64,000 bases of DNA from assembly GCF_039724765.1 (NCBI RefSeq), contig NZ_CP155729.1:1302001-1366000 (forward strand), written 5' to 3'. The stretch comes from Sagittula stellata E-37. Lineage in GTDB: Bacteria > Pseudomonadota > Alphaproteobacteria > Rhodobacterales > Rhodobacteraceae. The position numbers were made by a program, and so were the translations under genes. This document shows positions 59,061-64,000 of the stretch, piece after piece; positions within the stretch are counted from its first letter, which is position 1; the number at the start of each line of letters is the position of its first letter. The notes beneath the pieces were generated by a model. That model made no database searches and was not told the DNA's origin. It saw only the letters and a program-made list of their open reading frames with translations.

Positions 59061-60110
59061 TTATTTGCCCCCGCGATTGCGGATCTGTTCCAGAAGCACC
59101 GCGAGGATGAGGAACAGACCGACAAAGAATTGCTGCCACAGCGCGGGTATCCCGGCGAGCAGCAGCGAGTTCCGGATGAGTTCGACCAGAGCCGCGCCGA
59201 TGGGCGCGCCCAACGCATATACCACGCCGCCCATCAGGTTCGCGCCGCCGATGACGGTGGCCGCGATGACGTTCAACTCGTAGGTGACGCCCATCGCGTT
59301 GGTGGCCGACCCGGTGTAGCCGATGAACATGAATGCTGCGATCCCGGTGCACATGGAGCAGACCATGTAGACCGACACGATCACCCTCTCGACCGGGATG
59401 CCGGCCAGTTTCGCCGCATGGGCGTTGCCGCCGATGGCGATGACCCAGCGGCCCCACTGGGTGAAGCGCCAGACCCACAGGAACAGCAGCGTCATGATGA
59501 TGAGCACCCAAACCACGTTCGGCACGCCCAGGACGTCTCCGCCGCCGATCCATTCGAAGATTTCCTGGTCGGGGCCGAACTCGTAGATCATCTTGTTGTT
59601 CGACACGACCATGGCGACAGACCGCGCCATGGCCAGCATCCCCAGCGTGACGACGAAGGGCGCGAGCCTGACGTATGCGATCAGCACGCCGTTGATGAAG
59701 CCCACTATCGCGGCAGTCAGCATGCAGGCAATGAAGCCGACCTCCACGCCCCAACCGGCCTGCAGGACCAGTGCGAGGTTGATGCCGCACAACCCCAGCA
59801 GCGAGCCGACCGACAGGTCGATACCGGCAGTACAGATCACCGCCGACATGCCCAGTGCCATGATCCCGAAGTAGGCCATGTTGCGGGTGATGTTGAACAT
59901 GTTGCGTTCGGTCATGAAGGCGTCGGAGACGAAGCTCATGACCAGCGCGATGAACAGGATTGCGACAAAGACCCAGAAGGGCTGGGTGCGGATGATCGCG
60001 CCGATCCCCGTGACTTCCTGCCGGGACGTGATGCTGTCGTCGATCGCCGCGTGGTCGATGGGTTGCTGCGCCGTCTTGGCGTGTTCTTCGGTGGGGGTCG
60101 TGTCGGTCAT
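59061..60110 (-). CDS. Sugar ABC transporter permease (RbsC/FrcC type)
   Basis: 349 residues from ATG 60110 (ATGA overlap with the ATPase stop). A cytosolic 45-residue N-terminus, then eight or more helices including IGIMALGMSAVICTAGIDLSVGSLLGLCG (the family GIDLSVGS motif) and AIGGNAHAAKLAGIPVERV, the coupling loop. BPD_transp_2 family; exports no ATPase motif. Forms the channel for the type 1 binding protein downstream. The frame to 60581 is not coding. Confidence 0.94.
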   Translation of the reverse strand: MTDTTPTEEHAKTAQQPIDHAAIDDSITSRQEVTGIGAIIRTQPFWVFVAILFIALVMSFVSDAFMTERNMFNITRNMAYFGIMALGMSAVICTAGIDLSVGSLLGLCGINLALVLQAGWGVEVGFIACMLTAAIVGFINGVLIAYVRLAPFVVTLGMLAMARSVAMVVSNNKMIYEFGPDQEIFEWIGGGDVLGVPNVVWVLIIMTLLFLWVWRFTQWGRWVIAIGGNAHAAKLAGIPVERVIVSVYMVCSMCTGIAAFMFIGYTGSATNAMGVTYELNVIAATVIGGANLMGGVVYALGAPIGAALVELIRNSLLLAGIPALWQQFFVGLFLILAVLLEQIRNRGGK

Positions 60111-60847
60111 GCTGCCTCGATCGCTCCGATGATGAGTCCGGTGACCTCTTCGGGGGTCGTTTCGGTGATGCGCTTGTCGGCCACCTTGGTGCCGCGGCGC
60201 AGGACGGCCACGCGGTCGCAGACGTCGAAGACGTCCGGCATCCTGTGGCTGACGAGGATGACGGCGTGGCCGGTGTCCTTCAGGCGCTTGATGAGGGCGA
60301 GGACCTCTTTCACCTGCCGGACAGAGATCGCGGCGGTCGGTTCGTCCATCAGCACCAGCTTCGGGTCGGACAGGCGGGTGCGGGCGATGGCGACGGCCTG
60401 CCGTTGACCGCCCGACATCTGTTTGACGAGGTCGCGGGGGCGAGTCTCGGACTTGAGTTCGCCGAAGAGTTCGCCCGCCTTGGCGTACATGGCCTGGTAG
60501 TCGAGCTTGCGGAACGGCCAGACGCCGGTGGAGATTTCCCGCCCGAGAAAGACGTTCGCGGCCGCCGTCAGGTTGTCGCAAAGCGCGAGGTCCTGATAGA
60601 CAATCTCGATCCCGTTTTCCCGTGCCTCGATGGGCCTTGTCATGTGCACGGGCTTGCCCTCGATCAGGATCTTGCCCGCTGTGGGAGAGAAGTTGCCGGC
60701 GATGATCTTCATCAGGGTCGACTTGCCGGCGCCGTTGTCGCCCATGAGGCCCACCGCCTCGCCGGGCTGAATCGTCAGGTCGATCCCGTTCAACGCGTGG
60801 ATGGCGCCAAAACTCTTGGTGATGCCTTTCAATTCGATAAGGCTCAT
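60107..60847 (-). CDS. Sugar ABC transporter ATPase, single-domain (FrcA type)
   Basis: 246 residues from ATG 60847. One complete nucleotide-binding domain: Walker A GDNGAGKS (37-44), signature MSGGQRQA, Walker B LVLMDEPTAA, switch LVSHRM. Ribose/xylose-type ATPases normally have two such domains (~500 aa); this short form matches the FrcA group of rhizobia and works as a homodimer. First gene of the importer operon. Confidence 0.94.
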   Translation of the reverse strand: MSLIELKGITKSFGAIHALNGIDLTIQPGEAVGLMGDNGAGKSTLMKIIAGNFSPTAGKILIEGKPVHMTRPIEARENGIEIVYQDLALCDNLTAAANVFLGREISTGVWPFRKLDYQAMYAKAGELFGELKSETRPRDLVKQMSGGQRQAVAIARTRLSDPKLVLMDEPTAAISVRQVKEVLALIKRLKDTGHAVILVSHRMPDVFDVCDRVAVLRRGTKVADKRITETTPEEVTGLIIGAIEAA

Positions 60848-61222
60848 GTTGGTCTGGTCCTCCCTGTCCGCCCCGGCCTCTGACGTGCCGGGTGCGGGCT
60901 CAATTCTGTCAGCGTCCAGCGGGACGCGGCCTGGTCTCATCGGGGAAGAGGACGATCCGTTCGACGTACGGAAAAGCGACAGCGGCGCTGTCGTTTCGTC
61001 CGTGTTCCTCCCTTCCCAGTGCCGCCGTTCTTTCGCGGATCTACGTGCCGCCGCGGCTTTGGTATACCATCGTTGGCACGGCGCACCTGACCTGACAAGA
61101 AGATTTTTCGGGAAATGTCGGCGTCAGCCGGTGGGGTCCAGGTAGGTGGCGAAAAGGAACACACGTCGCCGCTTTTGCCCCTGTCGTGGATCAGCTGCGC
61201 ATCGGGCGGGGCGCGACGACAG
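60848..61222. other. Intergenic regulatory region upstream of the sugar ABC operon
   Basis: 375 bases between the ATPase start and the epimerase stop, both minus strand. Holds a GntR-type palindrome at 61060-61069 and no credible ORF; the frames that cross it are Arg/Ser-rich shadows. The operon promoter must lie here but no good -35/-10 pair was found. No terminator T-tract for the epimerase gene was seen. Confidence 0.5.
61060..61069. promoter_or_regulatory. GntR-type operator candidate
   Basis: TGGTATACCA, a perfect 10-bp palindrome. This is the core bound by FCD-subfamily GntR regulators such as UxuR/ExuR-type proteins (family knowledge). It lies 213 bases upstream of the ATPase start. 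No GntR gene is in the window. Confidence 0.4.
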
Positions 61223-62173
61223 TCAGGGGCGGGACAGGCACAGCTCCCCTGGCAGGGCTTCGCGCATCACGGCCGTCGATTTCTCCAGGGCGGACTTCGG
61301 GCACAGGACCGGGTCCTGATAGACGAGCGACAACCAACCATCGTACTCGTTCTGGCACAGCCGATACGCAAAGCGCGCCCACCATTCCGGAGGATGTCCG
61401 TAGCCGGGAGTCGAATAGGTCCAGGCGCGGGCGCTCATGTCCGTCAGGCAGCCCGTGTCGATCAGCGAGTTCGTGGCCGCGACCGTCGGATTGATCGTGG
61501 CGTCGGTGACATGCACGCAGAAAAGCGCGTCGCCCAGCACGTCGATGACGCTGATCGGGTCGGCCCCCATCAGAAGCATCTGCGCCGGATCTAGGTTCGC
61601 GCCAAGCTGCGGGCCGATGGCCAGGCGAAGGTCGTGAAACGTGAGGACGTTGTGAACGCATTGTGCGGCATGCATCGTCACCGCGATCTTGCTGACACCG
61701 TTTTCCCGGGCGAGCGCTGCCATGCCGGTCCAGAAGGGGTAAAGCACGTCTTCCCACTGGTAGCGCAGGGCCGCGCTGTTCTCTGGCGAAACGGAAGAGG
61801 TGATCCAGTTCGGCGCCGTGTCGGTGGCGTTCGCCGCGGGCAGCCCGGACGTTGTCACCACCATGTCCACTTCGAGCGCGCCGGCGAGGCGTATGGCGTC
61901 GGCGAGCGTGTCGGCGTCGTCGCGTACGGAAGGGTTTAACGCGTTTCCGGCCGCATTCAGCGCGTAGATCTCCAGCCCGCGTGCGGCGAACGCCCTGAGG
62001 TAGTCATGGCGCGCACGCGCATCGGACAGCAACTTCGCCACGTCTATATGTGGCGCGGTCGACCAGCCGCCGGTGTTCACCTCCACACCGGCTAGGCCGA
62101 GGCCTGCGGCGGCATCCAGCATCTGATCGAACGGCAAATGTTGCAGGCTGTCGGAAAGCGTCCCGAGTTTCAT
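61223..62173 (-). CDS. Sugar phosphate isomerase/epimerase-like TIM-barrel protein
   Basis: 316 residues. AP_endonuc_2/xylose isomerase-like barrel: MKLGTLSDSLQHLPFDQMLDAAAGLGLAGVEVNTGGW, ITMHAAQCVHN (VTMHAAQ), GANLDPAQMLLMGADP, and CVHVTDATINPT with metal-ligand candidates E/H/D. Relatives interconvert ketoses or open-chain sugar acids. Upstream of the ABC operon on the same strand and divergent from the next importer, so it belongs to a sugar pathway. Substrate unknown. Confidence 0.85.
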   Translation of the reverse strand: MKLGTLSDSLQHLPFDQMLDAAAGLGLAGVEVNTGGWSTAPHIDVAKLLSDARARHDYLRAFAARGLEIYALNAAGNALNPSVRDDADTLADAIRLAGALEVDMVVTTSGLPAANATDTAPNWITSSVSPENSAALRYQWEDVLYPFWTGMAALARENGVSKIAVTMHAAQCVHNVLTFHDLRLAIGPQLGANLDPAQMLLMGADPISVIDVLGDALFCVHVTDATINPTVAATNSLIDTGCLTDMSARAWTYSTPGYGHPPEWWARFAYRLCQNEYDGWLSLVYQDPVLCPKSALEKSTAVMREALPGELCLSRP

Positions 62174-62311
62174 GCGTCAGGTCCTTCGGTGTCCACCTCC
62201 GTGGCATAACGCGCCCAAGGTAAAGGAGTGATTTCAACGTCCGAGATTTCCACGACGGACGGGTGCACCGCTGGAGCATAGCAATCGTGCATCAATTTGG
62301 TCCGTGGCAGG

Positions 62312-62340
62312 TTGACCCGGGCCGCGCGCAATCGCAGTAT
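62312..62340 (+). promoter_or_regulatory. Promoter of the second sugar ABC operon
   Basis: TTGACC (62312-62317), 17 bases, CAGTAT (62335-62340), 50 bases upstream of the ATG at 62390, in the divergent space from the epimerase gene. Confidence 0.5.
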
Positions 62341-62389
62341 CCCGGCAGATCCCTGTGCCAAAGCGGGGACGACATGGGAGGAATTCGTA

Positions 62390-63676
62390 ATGCTGACAAG
62401 ACGCGGAGCGCTGCGCGCCGTCGTGGCCGGATCCGTTTCGGCCCTTGCCCTGACCGCCGGTGCGGCACAGGCCGTGGAGCTCGACCTGATGATCTCGGAC
62501 GTGGATGGCAAGGCCGCCATCATCCAGGAATTCGCGGAGCGCTATCAGGAACAGAACCCGGACGTGCAGATCACGCTCAATGCCGTGGGCTACAACGTCA
62601 TCCGTGAACAGCTGCCGATCCAGCTGGAGGCGGGCACCGGGCCTGACCTGTCGTTTGTCACCAACCTCGGCGGCATGCATCCCTATTACGTGGACCTGTC
62701 GCCCTACGTCGATGCCGAAGCGTGGGAAGCCGCATACGGCGCGGTCCTGCCCTGGTATCGCGCGGGCAACGAGGGCGGCATCTACGGCTTCCACACCGAA
62801 ATGACGGTGACAGGCCCGTACGTGAACCTCACCATGTTCGAAGAGGCCGGCGTCGATCTGCCGGAGCCGGGGTCTACGTGGGAGGACTGGGCAGAGGCCA
62901 CGCAGGCCGTGATGGACGAGACGGGTTCCTACGCCGGGATGGTGATGGACCGCTCCGGCCACCGCTTTGCAGGTCCGGCCATGTCCTATGGCGCCAAGTA
63001 CTTCGACGACGAGGGCCACCTGATTGTCGACGAGGGCTTCAAGGCTTTCGCGCAGATGATGCTCGACTGGCATGAAAGCGGCCTGATGCCCGCCGACATC
63101 TGGCCCGCCGCGTCGGGCGCAAAGTACACCAACGGAAACGAACTGTTCTTCAATCAGGAAGTGCCGTTCTACATGTCCGGATCGTGGAACACCTCGAATG
63201 TGCAGAGCAACGTGGGCGATGCCTTCGACTGGCAGGTGGTCCCCGTACCCTGCGGCCCGGATGGCTGCGGCGTGATGCCGGGTGGCGCGGGCCTTGTCGC
63301 CTTCAAGTCCGGCGATGCCGAGAAGGAAGCCGCCGCCGCCGCTTTCGTCGGGTGGATGGGCGAAGAGGAGCAGGCGCGCGAATGGTACGCCCGGACCTTC
63401 GCGATCCCGGCCCACGCCGGTTTGCAAAAGGAAGGGCTGGACTACGAGGCCGCCGGAGCGACCGAGGCCGTCGCCAACGCGCTTCAGGCCTTCACCGGCA
63501 TGGCCTCTGCCGCCGCCGAGCAGACCCCGCAGGCCTACGACCTCCAAGGCTCGCAGTTCGGGTTCGTGATGTACAACGCGACCGTGCAGTATCTCTCGGC
63601 GGCGATGAACGGAGAGCTGTCTCTGGACGAGGCGATGGCGAAGATTTCCGAGGAACTGGAAACCAACGCCCGCTGA
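62390..63676 (+). CDS. Extracellular sugar-binding protein (family 1) of an ABC importer
   Basis: 428 residues from ATG 62390 with GGGAGGA upstream. A Tat-like leader (LTRRGALRAVVAGSVSALALTAGAAQA; RRGAL). SBP_bac_1 fold: LDLMISDVDGKAAIIQEFAERYQEQNPDVQITL, TGPDLSFVTNLGGMHPYY, FNQEVPFYMSGSWNTSN, GGAGLVAFKSGDAEKEAAAAAFVGWM. MalE/UgpB-like receptor for oligosaccharides or glycosides. First gene of an operon that continues past the right edge; a hairpin follows it. Ligand unknown. Confidence 0.93.
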   Translation: MLTRRGALRAVVAGSVSALALTAGAAQAVELDLMISDVDGKAAIIQEFAERYQEQNPDVQITLNAVGYNVIREQLPIQLEAGTGPDLSFVTNLGGMHPYYVDLSPYVDAEAWEAAYGAVLPWYRAGNEGGIYGFHTEMTVTGPYVNLTMFEEAGVDLPEPGSTWEDWAEATQAVMDETGSYAGMVMDRSGHRFAGPAMSYGAKYFDDEGHLIVDEGFKAFAQMMLDWHESGLMPADIWPAASGAKYTNGNELFFNQEVPFYMSGSWNTSNVQSNVGDAFDWQVVPVPCGPDGCGVMPGGAGLVAFKSGDAEKEAAAAAFVGWMGEEEQAREWYARTFAIPAHAGLQKEGLDYEAAGATEAVANALQAFTGMASAAAEQTPQAYDLQGSQFGFVMYNATVQYLSAAMNGELSLDEAMAKISEELETNAR

Positions 63677-63686
63677 CGGATGTGCG

Positions 63687-63710
63687 CAGGGCGGACCGCG
63701 GTCCGCCCTG
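63687..63710 (+). other. Hairpin between binding-protein and permease genes
   Basis: A 24-base perfect palindrome (CAGGGCGGACCG / CGGTCCGCCCTG) without a T-tract. Such hairpins commonly protect the 3' end of the binding-protein message and lower downstream permease expression. Confidence 0.6.
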
Positions 63711-63742
63711 CCACGCCAAGGCCCCATGCGACGGGAGAGACC

Positions 63743-64000
63743 ATGACACCGGCCGGACTGGCGCTGACCATTCTCGGGCTTGCCTGGGTCGTGGGTGGAA
63801 GCGCGTGGCTGCTGAGCCACCGCAGCTACACCCTGAGACACGTGCCCCGCTTTTTCGCCGACCTGCTGGGGTTCCCCGTGGAGTTGTCACAAAGCCTGTT
63901 CGGACGGATCGGCGTGCCCTATGCGCTGCTTTTGCCGAACATGCTGATCTTCGGCTTCTTCACCTTCCTGCCAATGATCCTGAACGTCTACGTCTCGATG
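63743..64000 (+). CDS. Sugar ABC transporter permease, N-terminal part (3' end outside window)
   Basis: 86 codons are present, open to the last base. ATG at 63743 with GGGAGAG upstream. Two hydrophobic segments are visible (about 3-23, AGLALTILGLAWVVGGSAWLL, and about 58-84, IGVPYALLLPNMLIFGFFTFLP), with the YALLLPNMLIFGFFTFLPM pattern typical of MalF/UgpA-type permeases. It follows the binding protein and its hairpin, so it is the first permease of the second importer. Confidence 0.85.
   Translation, partial: MTPAGLALTILGLAWVVGGSAWLLSHRSYTLRHVPRFFADLLGFPVELSQSLFGRIGVPYALLLPNMLIFGFFTFLPMILNVYVSM

Noticed and set aside
1..64000. tRNA, rRNA, CRISPR, IS or prophage genes
   Set aside because: No cloverleaf, direct-repeat array, transposase or phage gene was recognised; the long gaps were read by eye without tRNA-like features.

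Overview
The window is GC-rich, densely packed bacterial chromosome. Gene content and order point to an alphaproteobacterium of the Rhodobacteraceae (Roseobacter group). The clues are a TrcR/DUF1013 regulator, a dnaX-ybaB-recR block, a small alphaproteobacterial SRP RNA, a bifunctional IolC-DUF2090 protein, many ABC importers for sugars and amino acids, and a SPOR-domain protein. This is inference from protein families only; no rRNA, tRNA, phage, insertion sequence or CRISPR array was seen.

Layout. 1-4304 (+): a tightly overlapped nucleoside salvage operon, cdd(partial)-deoA-deoB-add-upp. 4483-12555: mixed singletons (SPOR protein, degenerate peptidase-like membrane protein, acyl-CoA ligase, sulfotransferase, RNase T2, TrcR, outer-membrane barrel). 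12679-16744 (-): dnaX-ybaB-membrane protein-recR. 16864-23111: zinc metallopeptidase, ankyrin protein, a phosphatase-fold protein whose catalytic cysteine is replaced, the 4.5S/SRP RNA gene ffs with its own promoter and terminator, two methyltransferases and a HAD phosphatase. 23327-28314: a Baeyer-Villiger-type monooxygenase, a serine esterase and two AraC regulators, which together look like a ketone to ester to alcohol/acid pathway. 28439-34287: Tat-exported 2',3'-cyclic nucleotidase, NudC and a run of plus-strand genes ending in an FAD-linked 2-hydroxyacid dehydrogenase.

34354-43738: myo-inositol catabolism, iolC-iolD-iolE-(small membrane protein)-(PhyH-like dioxygenase)-iolB on the minus strand, with a LacI-type regulator and a divergent Gfo/Idh dehydrogenase. 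44453-49818 (-): an unusual three-gene exported set, namely a trypsin-like protease with SH3 domains, a diheme protein fused to DUF4384, and an OmpA-domain protein. This is the best candidate for an undescribed system. 50334-54038: a polar amino-acid ABC importer split around a divergent aminotransferase, with two palindromes 21 bp apart (centre to centre) in the shared promoter. 55061-64000: a sugar catabolism region with an FrcBCA-like ABC importer, aldose dehydrogenase (AKR), lactonase-like amidohydrolase, Gfo/Idh dehydrogenase, a TIM-barrel epimerase and the start of a second, MalEFG-type ABC importer that runs off the right edge.

Regulatory sites below were found by eye. Terminators with a clear stem and T-tract are more reliable than promoter calls. 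Starts were moved from the longest ORF to the start with the best ribosome-binding site or signal peptide where this was justified.
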